A DNA stretch of 64,000 nucleotides, taken from the NCBI GenBank assembly GCA_905250075.1, contig CAJNOP010000034.1, forward strand, positions 186,001 to 250,000, read 5' to 3'. Source of the DNA: Rotaria sp. Silwood1. Lineage: Eukaryota > Rotifera > Eurotatoria > Philodinida > Philodinidae. A program made the translations under genes and the position numbers. Every line of letters starts with the position of its first letter. The stretch's first letter is position 1. Shown here one piece after another: positions 1-10,743 of this stretch. Below the pieces are notes generated by a model. The model did no database searches. It saw only the letters and a list, made by a program, of their open reading frames with translations, and had not been told where the DNA came from.

Positions 1-1048
1 AGTGATTAATCCTATTTGAACAAAAAAAAAGTAACGTAAAATCAGAAACTATTAAAAGAAAAATAACCTGAGATAAACCAATAGTAGCATGTGATTGTAA
101 ATGAACAAGAAGTACATCGACAATTTGCCTTGAAAGACGTTTCCATTTATCATCTTCATTTCGAACACTATCAACAATAACTGTTAACAATCGTAAAACC
201 TATAACAGTATAAATTCTATTATTATTTTTTTCAGTACATACACATGACATGAAGAGATACTTGTATTTATAATAATTAAGACGTCTAGTTTTCCTTCAA
301 ACTTTTTATTGCCGTATCTTTTATCAAATACATAACTGAAGATTACTGTCTCTAAATCTTGTTGAGTCCTGGACATCAACAAGATGATTATTTTCAGATC
401 ATTGATTCGTTGAAGTGTGGATGTGGATGCAATCGAGGAGAAAAATTATACCTACACACTCAGACCCTCTCGAGTTTCTAAGATATTTGAGACTTTATAG
501 AAGGGCACCTTTTGTTCACTCTCATTTAATAAAACGTTTTAGGAATTTTAATTATTCACATAACTCGAATAAGAAAAAGATCATATAAAACTGATTCTAA
601 TGCTGCCAAAGCTAAATAAAGAATTTTAACGATAATTTATTTTTCTCAAAAATGTTTTTTTTTGCTTCCTACCATGTGTTTCAGCTTCATGTCCACTTGC
701 TAATAATGAATCATAATGTTTTATTAAATCTTGTACTTTAATAACTTGTTTTAAATGAAGTGTATCATGTGATAACATAACAAGAAATTCAGCAATACAA
801 TAAATAAAATGTGATAATATATCATAATCTGCTATAGTTTCTTCAATCATTTCAAGTTCATAGATTATATGAATAAGAAAATGATAAACGAAATAATTAG
901 AAATACAACGAACTTCATCAGCATCTAATCAACTATAATTAACACGAATTAAAAGTAATTGAACGAGTAAATCGAGTACAACAGTTTGAAAATCACTTTC
1001 ATTTGTATTAATATATTTTTTAAGACTAATTTTTTAGTTCAATAAAAA
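1..1048 (-). pseudogene. HTT: Huntingtin-like fragment (C-terminal HEAT region), broken
   Basis: Minus-strand exons match animal huntingtin, a large HEAT-repeat scaffold protein. The exon ending at 673 gives a peptide with RVNYS, LDADEV, FLVMLSHD and SLLASG, matching the human stretch with RVNY, LDSDQV, LVLLSYE and IMASG. The exon at 565-611 (ALAALESVLYDLF) matches the next human residues, and 68-199 carries DDKWKRLSRQI, almost identical to the human DKWKRLSRQI. A further exon begins at 11 and runs out of the window. Introns have GT-AG ends, and phases agree between 673 and 611. Odd points: an in-frame TGA at 929-931 just before LDADEV, another stop near the 5' end of this exon, a poorly defined exon around 300-420, and no recognisable upstream huntingtin exons in the following 15 kb, where about 2,600 residues should be encoded. 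It is therefore probably a truncated, decayed copy. Identity is sure from several conserved blocks; pseudogene status is inferred. Confidence 0.78.
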
Positions 1049-1741
1049 CTAAAATAGAAAACAAAAAAAAAACAGAATAGATCAAATTCATTTTTTTTTT
1101 TTGTTTATTTTACTCTCGTATTGCACTATTTTCTATGGATAGATCACGATTTATACTTGATGCATAACGTGAATCAAATAAAATAAATTATCTATTGTCG
1201 AATACTTATTGTATGAATATAAGTTAAAGAATTATTTAATGCTACTTGTGAAGAAACATTTGAAGATTTTCTTTCAGCCGACAATGATGAAACGATTGCT
1301 AGTTTATGAAGACTTAATAAAAACTAAATTAAAAGAATATTTTTAAATAAATGTTGTGGTAATAGAAAAAATGATTTTCAAATTTCGAATTGATAGTGTG
1401 TCTTACAGATCGCTCACGGAAACTAGATGATTTAATATTCGAATTTCAAGATAGAACCAAATCAAAAGATCTGACACTTTCACAACAAAACTACTCTCGT
1501 TAAGATCATTGATATTCGCAAAATCAATTTTTCTATTACTATGACATTCTTATATTGAAATTTTCCTTCTCAAGGAAAAATCTTTCCAGAAACCTTAATT
1601 ATAAGATTTTCATCTAAAGTTTTATCCATAGATAAGTTTCAGACACAATACAACATCCTGAAGGTTTTAACTTAACCAATAAATAAAGAATACTAATAAT
1701 TGAAATTTTCTTTATAATAAATATTTACTATTTAAAAGAAG
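1049..1741. other. Non-coding stretch holding a small inverted repeat
   Basis: No gene recognised. Poly-A/T runs occupy 1060-1105. Bases 1345-1553 form an imperfect inverted repeat, listed separately. The stretch after it (about 1590-1650) resembles part of the arm of the inverted repeat near 42200-42610. Confidence 0.5.
1345..1553. repeat. Imperfect palindrome, foldback subfamily A, copy 1
   Basis: The left arm near 1350-1380 (ATGTTGTGGTAATAGAAAAA) is repeated in inverted form near 1520-1550. The same arm with small changes occurs at about 24338-24380 inside an androglobin intron, so this is a dispersed family rather than a chance hairpin. No coding capacity. Confidence 0.55.
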
Positions 1742-2830
1742 TTACCTTTTATGTACATTGAATGTTGATTTAAAATAATTAAATGTTTCTTCCAATTTTT
1801 TTTTGATAAATATTGTGTAGAAATAAGACTTAAAACTGATTTTATAGACAATAATGATCATTTCTGATGAATTTAATAAACTCTTATGTATTTGATAAGA
1901 TGAACGTATTAATTCGAATAATTTCATCATTGATGGATTATCGATTTAATGATTCAATGATAAAATCATTTATTTTAAATTTAACTATAGAAAATCGAAT
2001 AAAAAAATAAAAAATATTTTAAATGAATTAAATTTGTTTGTATAAAATACTCTAATTGATTATTTTGAAATACTTTATCAATAAATCGAGTAAAACCTTC
2101 CAATTTTAAAGAAATTAATTAATTGATAAATGACATTAACCATTTAATTTTATCCATAAATAATTCACTTTCCTCAATTTCAAAAGGTTTTATTTCTTTC
2201 AAATAAATTAATTTTGATGAACAAATATGAAAATCGTTCATTGAAAAACTTTCAAAATTATCGATTGAAATTTATTTGATTTTTCAATAATTTGAATAAA
2301 TTGATTTATATTTAAATTAAGTAAAGTTAAATGTTTTATTTGAGATGATTGTCGCCATTGAATATAATCTGCTTGATAAAATTTCATATCTAAACAAAAC
2401 TTTTTAAAGAGTTTTTAATGATAAAATTTCATAAAGTACTATTATTGTTGATGAATTTAACATTCCAAAATACTGTCGATATTCAATATGAAGACAATTT
2501 AATGAATTTTTGGAAAAATCTTTTCAAATATTTCCTAAATCACTTTCATTAATTTGAATTAAATCTAAAGATTTTAATAGATTAAATTTATTTATTTGAA
2601 ATATTTTTATAAAAGATTTTATTTGACCAAGAGTTTTATTATCATCATCAATTAATTTTAATTCAATTATATTTAATGGATTTATTGAACGATATATTAA
2701 ATCAAATTTTTCTTGTAATATTAAATCAAAATTTTCTTTTATAATTATTTCGACATTTCAAAAATCTGTTACATGTATAACTAAATGATATTGTTGAATA
2801 AATATCAATTTTATCAAATATACGGGTATT
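1742..2830 (-). pseudogene. F-box/leucine-rich-repeat type relic
   Basis: Read on the minus strand, the segment gives leucine-rich blocks typical of bdelloid F-box/LRR proteins: NIIELKLIDDDNKTLGQIKSF, then NLLKSLDLIQINESDLGNI, then SLNCLHIEYRQYFGML, STIIVLYEILSLKTL, and after a frame change YIQWRQSSQIKHLTLLNLN. These follow the recurrent pattern of that family (LHIEY, IQW.QQSQIKHL). The blocks are interrupted by stops and at least two frame changes. No F-box itself was found. Family assignment rests on the repeat pattern alone. Confidence 0.45.
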
Positions 2831-3778
2831 ACTTCACTTTAAATACATACCCATACAAATCGCATGATGGTGAGGACGAGAATGTGTCCAAATTAAAGTC
2901 GTATCTCAACAACTGATTATGTTCGATTCCGACAAAAAAAGAAGAGAATTCTATTTCCAAGAGCCAAATGTGTTTCCTAATTAGTACTATCTTCTAACTA
3001 TAAAGTCCAGTGATGAATATAGTGTTCACGTCTAATCATTATTATTTAAGATTATCTGTACATTTGACTATCAAAAAGGGAAATTTTGGAAATTTTCATA
3101 ACAACAATCATAATATCTGATTTTAAAGATCAGATCACAAAAGTATAAGCTCCTTATATTGACAACAACAGCTGAAAATATTTGGAGAACTTTTTGTTGC
3201 ATAATTAATGTAAAAAATAATAATAATTAACCTGATATATATTGGGAATTGTGAGACAATTGGTGTCTTTATAATGATTGATTGTTCACAATTTGAACTT
3301 TTTTTTGTTTATGGAAGAGCCTATACAATCAACTAGAGATGGAAGCAATGTCACGCCATCTTTCTATTCTACTTTTCTATTGCTTGCTCGAGATGATCGA
3401 ATGATATTTTTTCTTTCCCTCTCGATAGATAGAGACACGGTCTAGTCTTACATGTTATTTGTATATATTCCATTAACAAAAAGAAACTAACTTGTTTGTT
3501 TTAAAATTCGATTGGCTTTTGAACTTCTCTCTACACGTCCAACAAACAATTTACATTCATACTGATATTCAGTGTTTTTAATGAATGAGTGTACCCAGCA
3601 AAACAACGGGTACGGTACCCTAATAAAAATATATTTACACGCTGATGAAAAAAGTAGCATGTACGCGGTACACACTGAATTTTTATTTTACACTTTGATT
3701 TTTCTATTATCTCCATGCTTCTGCTGTATGTACAAAAATATAATTTATATATTGAACATCATGAAAATTTTCTTCACA
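2831..3778. other. Non-coding stretch
   Basis: AT-rich sequence without a recognisable gene. A short inverted ATTCAGTGT pair (about 3567-3575 and 3672-3680) brackets a segment with several GTAC-rich motifs, possibly a decayed small MITE. Confidence 0.3.
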
Positions 3779-3780
3779 TA

Positions 3781-4715
3781 AAGGGTGAGCCAAAAGTATT
3801 GGTCGTTCTTAGAAAAATTGTTCGTTCTCCCTTATTACAAATCCAAAAACGCTCAAAATTGGGCATCTTATCCCTTTTAACTAGACGAATATTACCCTAA
3901 ATTTTCAGATCTATAATCCTTATTATAGGGGAGATATATAGGTTTGTATGATAGAGAAGATTTTTTTTCATGTCCTAAAATCAGAATAGCGAGGGGTTAC
4001 ATAAACAGAATAAAAGAAAAAGTAAAAAGAAAGACATCAGAATAAGGAAATATTAAGAGAATTATAACGAATCGAATTATACCTTAAGATTAATGTCTAT
4101 GGTATATTTATTTAAATATCTTTAACTCTGATTGAATGCTTATTCACATATGACCATTGTCCACCATTCATTTTCGACAAAACTGTTTCAACAATTTCTC
4201 ATTTTACGATTGTTTAAATACTAATGTTGCGAAAATATATAAAAAATATTAGACAACAAATTTTAACTCCAGCGATGTTGAAAAACAAAATTATAGAGAT
4301 TTGAAGAACAATCAATCGACAAATGTGCTCAAAATTGATGAATTCAATACTAAGAAAATTGCAATGTTTAATCAACAAAGAAGGTTACTCAGTCAACAAA
4401 AAAAAGATTGTAATGGTTTATGAAAATGTAAAACATTCTGTTGTTTGTTATTGTATTAATAGTGAAAATTAATTATTCTAGACATTTCTTTTGGATAAAC
4501 TTTTTTTTTACTTTTTTGCGACATGAAAAAAAAAATCTTCTCTATCATACGAACCTATATATCACCCCTATAATAAGGACTATAGATCTGAAAATTTAGG
4601 GTAATATTCGTCTAGTTACAAGGGATAAGATGTCCAATTTTGAGCGTTTTTGGATTTGTAATAAGGGAGAACGAACAATTTCTCTAAGAACGACCAAGAC
4701 TTTTGGCTCACCCTT
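3781..4715. mobile_element. TA-flanked element with ~196-bp terminal inverted repeats
   Basis: The ends AAGGGTGAGCCAAAAG (3781) and its inverse (ending 4715) open near-identical terminal inverted repeats spanning 3781-3975 and 4520-4715. A TA dinucleotide lies just outside each end (3779-3780, 4716-4717), as expected for Tc1/mariner-type insertion. The 540-base interior has no transposase, so it is non-autonomous. The termini recall those of the full mariner at 12212-15429 (both contain AGGGTG and a CC-A-AAGT core), so a related transposase may have moved it. Confidence 0.85.
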
Positions 4716-4771
4716 TAGACTCGGTTTAATTTGAAATAAGACAATAATTAACATGTTGTAATGATTTGTAT

Positions 4772-4964
4772 TGAAACGTGCCGTTGTTCATTCACAACAT
4801 CATCAGTTAAAAAAATTAAATAAAAAATCCAATAAAAAATTTAAAATAAAAATCACAAGAGTACAATTGCGCTGTTGTAATTCTCATTTTAAATTTTTTA
4901 TTTGTTTTTTTATCTATTAATTTTCTTAACTGATGATGTTGTGAATGAATAGTGGAACGTCTCA
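4772..4964. repeat. Palindromic snapback repeat
   Basis: The two halves of this segment are inverted copies. Outer bases GAAACGT and its inverse lead into a perfect 25-base arm (ATTCATTCACAACATCATCA followed by GTTAA), then AT-rich sequence meeting near 4868. A 71-codon open frame lies here, but it is a by-product of the palindrome. It sits only 57 bases from the element ending at 4715. Confidence 0.7.
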
Positions 4965-5445
4965 GTATAAATGACCAAAATGTCTCAAATTGAAGTAAAC
5001 TTCCTTTAACTTTCATTTTTAAATGTTGCACATAAAAAGTTATTGTATAGTTGAAAATTCGTATTTGAGCTCTATCTATTTATGTTTCATATAGTGTTGG
5101 CTTTTTTGTTTTATTTTTTGAAGATTTATGAATCTACAAGTGTGGATAAATAGAGTTTCATAAAAATATCAGTGATATTTTTCATTCAGTCAAAGTTGTT
5201 TTTGTGATTAGAAAACGTTTTATTTTTGTTTTTTTTTCAAATCATCTTGTCTTCATTAAAATGAAAAATGAAATAAAATATTTTTAAATAAAAAGTGTCT
5301 TTTATGGACAGAAAAAAGTTTCGCATTTCTTGTACATTTTGTACACTTTGCCACAAAAAAACAAGTGTACAGATACACGGCGTTCTAAAAAACACAGTGT
5401 ACGCATACATTCCATTTCAGATTCTCATTAAAAACATTGCTGATA
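4965..5445. other. Non-coding stretch
   Basis: AT-rich, with poly-T runs near 5225-5240. The frame at 5295-5531 has no resemblance to a known protein and runs into the minisatellite, so it was not called. Confidence 0.3.
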
Positions 5446-5735
5446 TTTATTTGTTTACATTCATATTGTTACTTGCTAGTTTACAATCATATAGAAACTA
5501 TTTGTTAGTTTATATATTCATAGTTTGTTGATATTTGTTGGATTACATTCATATCAATAACTATTTATTAGTTAACATTCATTACATTCATATTCAAACG
5601 ATTTATTAATTTACATTCATTACTTTCATATTAAAACTATTTATTAGTTTACATTCATATTATATTGATATCTTTTGGTTAATATTCATATCGATAATTA
5701 TTTGCTGGTTATATTCATTAATATTTAACAAAGGT
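5446..5735. repeat. Degenerate AT-rich minisatellite
   Basis: About eight imperfect units built on TATTTATTAGTTTACATTCA follow one another (for example near 5500, 5560, 5640 and 5690), spaced 30-45 bases apart. It lies directly upstream of the gene starting at 5792. Confidence 0.6.
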
Positions 5736-5791
5736 AAAATTGAAGGAACTTCAGCTTTTTTTAAATTCTGCTAGTCTGTTTTAAGTGAGCT

Positions 5792-7049
5792 ATGGCTCGA
5801 TTATTCTTGACCTCGTTATCTAAATCGATGATTAGTATTATAAGAATTTCATTATCTTCATTATTATTGAAATTTTGTCGTTATAATTCCTCGAGTATCA
5901 CATCAAGTTTTGATCATCATAAAAAACATGATGGTATGTTTTCTCTCTATTTAACTTTTAATCCTGAATCTGTATTGTGTTTCTTTTTCTTATTCTAGTT
6001 AAAACACATTTATTGTCATTGTTAATCGAATTGCGAGATAATGATATTCCTAAACTTGATAGTCGTATTAGATCTTTATTAAATGTTGCTAAACAAAGTG
6101 TTTCATTAAATAAGTTCAATTACGTCTTTCAAGAACATTGAAACATTATTACCGAATGATATTACTAAATTAAAATATGATATAGATCAATTGATTATTT
6201 CATTACAATATATTCCGGTACAAAATTTTGATTTGAATAAGATTGATCAGTTCTTACTTCTCAATGAAAAAATTGATCGACAATGTATCGATGCATCGAT
6301 CATACATAATATCTTTCAAGATTTAGTTGATGTGATTGATGATCTTTGGATTGCAAAACGCTCTAAACTAAAATTTCAATCAACTATTGCCGATGTAAAA
6401 TTATTGCTTGAACGTTTACAAGAAGAAAATATTGATTTAAAAGTATCGGTTTCACATCTCCACAAATAAGATACATTTCAAAAATATCAATCATGTGTTA
6501 GTGAACTAATGCGACACATTATTCGATCGATCAAGAAGGAGTTTCGAAGAAAACTTGAAATGGAATATATATCAGAAAATTTTGATCAAGCTACATTTGA
6601 AAGTTTACTTCATGATCCTCAACATGAAGAAATAAAAGAAAATCTCAACTTAGATGATAATCAAATAGATTTGATCTTGACAATATTTGACAAAATCTGT
6701 TCGAAATATGGCTTTCCAAATAAAACTATTTTGGCTCAGTATCTGTTGATTGTATCAATACGCAATCAACGAGAACATGATAGGATGGATTCTTATATAA
6801 AATTAAGTCCTGATGATCAACGTTCATTTGAAAAATACTGTGAAAAAAATTATTTTATTGACCATTACCAACGTAAAGATCATATTCTACTTGAAAGTTT
6901 ATTTACATTGTATGTCATAGATGTAATTCAAAAATTAAAGAAGAACCAAGAAATGTGAGTGAAAATATTTACTCTTTGTCCTGCAAACTGCTTTTATTAA
7001 TAAATTCTTGCTTTTTCTTTTCTTTAGTCCAACAGAACCAATAACTTGA
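5792..7049 (+). pseudogene. Unrecognised protein gene with frameshift and stop
   Basis: I do not recognise the protein. Exon 1 (5792-5933) encodes a hydrophobic, Arg/Ser-rich N-terminus that could be a mitochondrial presequence. A clean intron, 5934-5998, follows. Exon 2 starts in phase (VKTHLLSLL, IELRDNDIPKLDSR) but hits a stop near 6140, while the next frame continues with about 110 codons (DITKLKYDIDQLII to HLHK), a TAA at 6467-6469, and a further 160 codons (SELMRHIIRSIKKEF to KKNQE). A second intron, 6955-7027, joins to a short last exon ending at TGA 7047-7049. Thus one frameshift (about 6100-6140) and one nonsense codon break an otherwise well-kept gene of roughly 370 codons. The product would be soluble and helical with charged segments. 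It is either a recent pseudogene or carries assembly errors. Confidence 0.6.
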
Positions 7050-7438
7050 AGATGATTTAACTAGTGGTTATGAAAAAAAACATTTTTTTTCTTGTCATAT
7101 ATTTTTTTCAATAAATGTTTTTCATTTGAAACATATCTGTTTTTTTTTTCGATTGAATTTCTCTGATTCAAAGATCTAATTTTCGCAACTAAATCAAAAA
7201 CATGGGAATTATTTTATCCTTGATAATCTTTCTTTTCGACATATCATCTGAGCATAAAATGGTCAAAAAAACTGAGCTCTAAAGTTCGTTAACTCAAAAC
7301 TTGGAGCTTACTTACGCAGTCACCTTTAAGAATAAAGTCCTGTCTAAATATTGCAATTTGTAGGAGTAAGGCCTTCCGAGTGAAATCCTAGATGGCGAGT
7401 TGTGTGTGTGTGCTGTTAGACAGATATGCTACTTGAGA
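7050..7438. other. Non-coding stretch
   Basis: 3' flank of the preceding gene with poly-A/T runs, then slightly less AT-rich sequence and a short TG repeat near 7400. No gene seen. Confidence 0.3.
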
Positions 7439-7889
7439 TGCTAGAGCAGGCCTCGCAGCGGTCCTGATTTCCTGATTTTTCGTAGTCGTCCTGATTCATC
7501 CTGATTTTGATACAAGATCCTGATTTCCTGATTTTTGGTGCTTTTCGAAACTAAATAATTTCTTTAGGAAATTTCGGTTTAGTCTCAGTGGATGCGTTTC
7601 AGAAGTTCTGTCTTGAATTGATGAAAATACTATTTTTTCAATGATCGCGTTGTTCATCTTGTTTGAAGAATAGATAAAGTTCTTTATGAACTGAAAAATG
7701 GCGGTGAATATATGAAAAAATTCATCTTTTTTTTTAACAAGATTCATACAAAATCTTGTATCATTATTCAGTAAGAAAAAAAAAGAAAAGACAGGCACAA
7801 GTTAGTTAGTTAGTAGATCTGGAAGTCGAGAGTCCGATGAATAATCAACTCTCTTCGTTGAATTGCCGTCGACGAATCTCACAAATGAA

Positions 7890-8455
7890 CTTCTCAAGAT
7901 GTCCCATTGCTTTTGACCTGATATTTTGGCTATATCTTGGGACCTATAGACTAGAATAACCTTAAGTTGACTCGCTTGCCAGACCATTTGGGCTTGATTT
8001 ATCATGAATTCTGGACTTATGGCACTAGGTTATCTGGAACAGCAAATATGTGGATTTCGCCCTGAAATTTTGTCTATAAATAAATCTAATGGCCACGAGG
8101 ATACCTTAAGAGGTTGAGACAAAACGAATGCATCCTTGAGATATTTAGTTTTCAAAAAAACCATCTATTTCTCAGAAAAAAATTCACAAAAATCGGAATA
8201 TTTGGATATTCAACATCTTAAGAAGGATGCATTCGTTCTGTCTGAAACTTTTAAGGTATCTTAGTGGACATTAGATTTATTTATAGACAAAATTTCAGGT
8301 CGAAATGCGCATATTTGCTGTTGCAGATAATCTGGCCTCATAGGACTAAAATCCAATAAAGTGGTCATAACTCAGTCCTAAAGGCTCAGGCAAGCGAGCC
8401 AACTTAGGGTTATTCTAGTCTAGTCCAGAGAACTTCGTTGGGACATCATAACGAT
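7890..8455. repeat. Foldback subfamily B, copy 1 (nested in hAT element)
   Basis: Two arms of roughly 250 bases are inverted copies. They share CTGAAATTTTGTCTATAAAT, GAATGCATCCTT, AACAGCAAATATG and GACTAGAATAACC. The centre lies near 8180. Related arms recur at about 26120-26440 and 42200-42610. No open frame of interest. Confidence 0.7.
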
Positions 8456-8860
8456 GTTCCAACAATGTCTGCTTGGAATTGACGATTTCTGTTGACATTC
8501 GACCTTCTAGAACGAAATAGATGTTGATTTTACGATTGCCTATCGACGAGCTGGAAATCATCACAATGTTTCAGCGTTTTTGTTTTGTTATTTCGCGCTT
8601 TGTTTAATTGTTTCACTAAGAGTTAAGCTAGCTATGTTACGTGATTGTTATGCTTTCGAAACACTGAGGCAATAGGAGAACGATTTTCTCTTAAAATTCT
8701 ATGGGGTACCGATTTCCTGTGGGAAATGGTACGATTTCCCATTTTAAGGATATTGTCAACTGCTGGAATAGAGTAGAGAATGAGCGCCATTTGACATTTC
8801 GTAATTCCTATTGCGAAATGATGTGCACTTTCGATGAATGATGCCTATGTTTTGAGAATC

Positions 8861-8960
8861 CTGATTTATTCGATCAAATCCTGATTTATTCGATCAAATC
8901 CTGATTTATTCGATCAAATCCTGATTTATTCGATCAAATCCTGATTTATTCGATCAAATC
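8861..8960. repeat. Perfect 20-bp tandem repeat, five copies
   Basis: The unit CTGATTTATTCGATCAAATC occurs five times without change. Each unit supplies one copy of the hAT subterminal motif TCCTGATT, so the array probably arose by amplification of the element's right subterminal region. Confidence 0.95.
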
Positions 8961-9035
8961 CTGATTTTTTTCTTGAAAATTCCTGTCCTGATTCCTGATT
9001 TTACATACTAGACCGCTGCGACCCCTGTGCTAGAG

Positions 9036-9910
9036 ACATCGCATGGGATGCTAGAAGCATCATGGGTGTAGGTAGAGTTTCTCTTTCACGTCGACACATC
9101 CACACCCTTTTTTTAAAATGTCAATTCATATTCGAGATTGATTTTTTCTCAAATGTTACCATAACGAAACATAGTCTATTTCAATTTTATTCAATTTTAT
9201 AAGAAAAAAAGTCAATGAAACTATTCGATTTTTTTTGTTATCAAATCTTTCAATATGATTAAAACGATCTGTTTGAATTAAATTGAATAAAATGATAATG
9301 TGAGATAGATACATATAATAGATTTACTCGTAAAACATCCTAGAATTCTGTATTAGAAGATAATTAAATTTAATTCTAAATATGTCTATAATAGAGAGAT
9401 TTTATTTCTTATATCTATATAGCCTTTAATATTTCTAATCTATTTTAATTAATTAAATAAACGAATATTAATCTCAATAAATCCATCATCTCAATGGTAA
9501 ATTATTATTTATTAATTGTAAATATCTTTATTTCTATAATAGGATCTTTATATGAGAATAAACTTGATATTGAATTAATCAAATGACGAAAAAGATCTTT
9601 TATTGCAGGTTCGTTGTTATTTTATAAAAGAAAGAATCGTTAAATAAATCTTATCTATTATTATATATTCAATAGTTGATAAATGTTAATTGATTATTTA
9701 ATTAGTGTTTTATTTTTATTCAATTTGTATGAGTACAGAAACTAGACCCTAAGTCCCAGTTTCTAATCGCTTTCGCGTTTTTTACAAGTAATTAGTGTAA
9801 ATCAAGTTCGAGAAACAGTCGAGTCGATCAATAAACAGCTTGCATGAAGTAATCAATTAGTGTTGTGGCGCGAAGATCATTGGCTTTGATCATCGATGAC
9901 ACAGAATAGT
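9036..9910. other. Non-coding stretch
   Basis: Strongly AT-rich sequence without recognisable genes. Bases from about 9735 to 9910 are less AT-rich and may form the body of the tRNA-like element whose head lies at 9911-9983 on the minus strand. Confidence 0.3.
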
Positions 9911-9983
9911 GCTCAGGCAGAGTATCGAAACTCTAGAATCTGACTCAAGAGTCAGATGGCGATGCCACTCAGCCAACCTAGGC
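9911..9983 (-). ncRNA. tRNA-like sequence, probable SINE head or tRNA relic
   Basis: The 73-base minus-strand sequence folds like a tRNA: acceptor arms GCCTAGG and CCTGAGC with one mismatch, a D-arm GGC/GCC, an anticodon arm, and a T-arm around TTTCGATA. TGGCTGAGTGG fits the RNA polymerase III A-box consensus (TRGYNNANNGG) exactly, and TTTCGATAC is close to the B-box. However, the anticodon loop is 6 or 8 bases and the T-loop 8 instead of 7, so a working tRNA is unlikely. The less AT-rich sequence downstream on the same strand (to about 9735) could be a SINE body. Confidence 0.5.
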
Positions 9984-10743
9984 AAATGTTAATTGATTAT
10001 GTTTAGATTAGTATAGATTTAAATTAATCTAGAGATTAAATAAGATATATATTAAATATATAAATAATGATATCGCAAAGAATGTATTGAATTTTTTTTT
10101 AATTATGAACAATTATCATTTTGTTTTTTTTATTAGAAAAATAGTTAGAAAATCTCTTGTTCTCCTTGTTTAACATAAAAGTATTGATGAAATAATTGTT
10201 AATTTTCAATGATTGCTTTTAGTTTCAAATATTTTCTAAGAGGCTCGCGCAACTATTGCTGTATAGAATCTGACTAGTTGTCATTGAAAATGATCAGATT
10301 AGTTCGTTATAGGAGTTCCTTCAATTGACTTTATAATTCTGAAAATGTATTTAATAACCTTATTGAAAACCGTGCACACACAAGAACGACCACCTGTCAA
10401 TGTATTATATTTTCATATTATATGTTATATAAGAGGTGTTTCCTGCATTCTCATAGGTGATTAAACTTTTTAGTGTGAATGAATGTTGATTTAACACAGA
10501 ATTAAGTTAATTCACTTCAGTAGTGTGTTTGACCCCTAAAAGAAGAATGATCTGTCAAATAGACCGACCATTCATAAATAATGAAAAAATGTTAGCTAGA
10601 AAGAAAAATGCCATCGGTCATTCATTATCATTATCTAATAATATGACATCAATATTTAACCTTCATTATATCCCCCAGACGTTTATGTGAAATGCACATA
10701 TATATATCTATAGAAATTCACACGCATACAGTGTGAGTTAGAG
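9984..10743. other. Non-coding stretch, 5' flank of F-box relic
   Basis: AT-rich sequence without a recognised gene. A TATA-like run near 10700 lies about 40 bases upstream of the F-box start codon and may be a remnant of its promoter. Confidence 0.3.

Larger units (their letters stand above)
7447..9027. mobile_element. Non-autonomous hAT element, 8-bp target duplication
   Basis: The ends CAGGCCTCGCAGCGGTC (7447-7463) and the inverse of CAGGGGTCGCAGCGGTC (9011-9027) match at 15 of 17 positions and start with CAG as in hAT transposons. A perfect 8-bp duplication TGCTAGAG flanks them (7439-7446 and 9028-9035). TCCTGATT occurs six times just inside the left end (about 7462-7540) and at least eight times near the right end, including a tandem array. 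Such subterminal repeats are typical hAT transposase binding sites. No transposase is encoded. The interior contains a long imperfect palindrome (about 7890-8455), probably an older nested insertion. Confidence 0.9.

Noticed and set aside
8861..8960. CRISPR-like array
   Set aside because: The repeats are directly adjacent without spacers, a simple tandem array inside a transposon of a eukaryotic genome.
9911..9983. A functional tRNA gene on the minus strand
   Set aside because: The anticodon and T loops have the wrong sizes and the acceptor stem has a mismatch, so it was listed as tRNA-like only.
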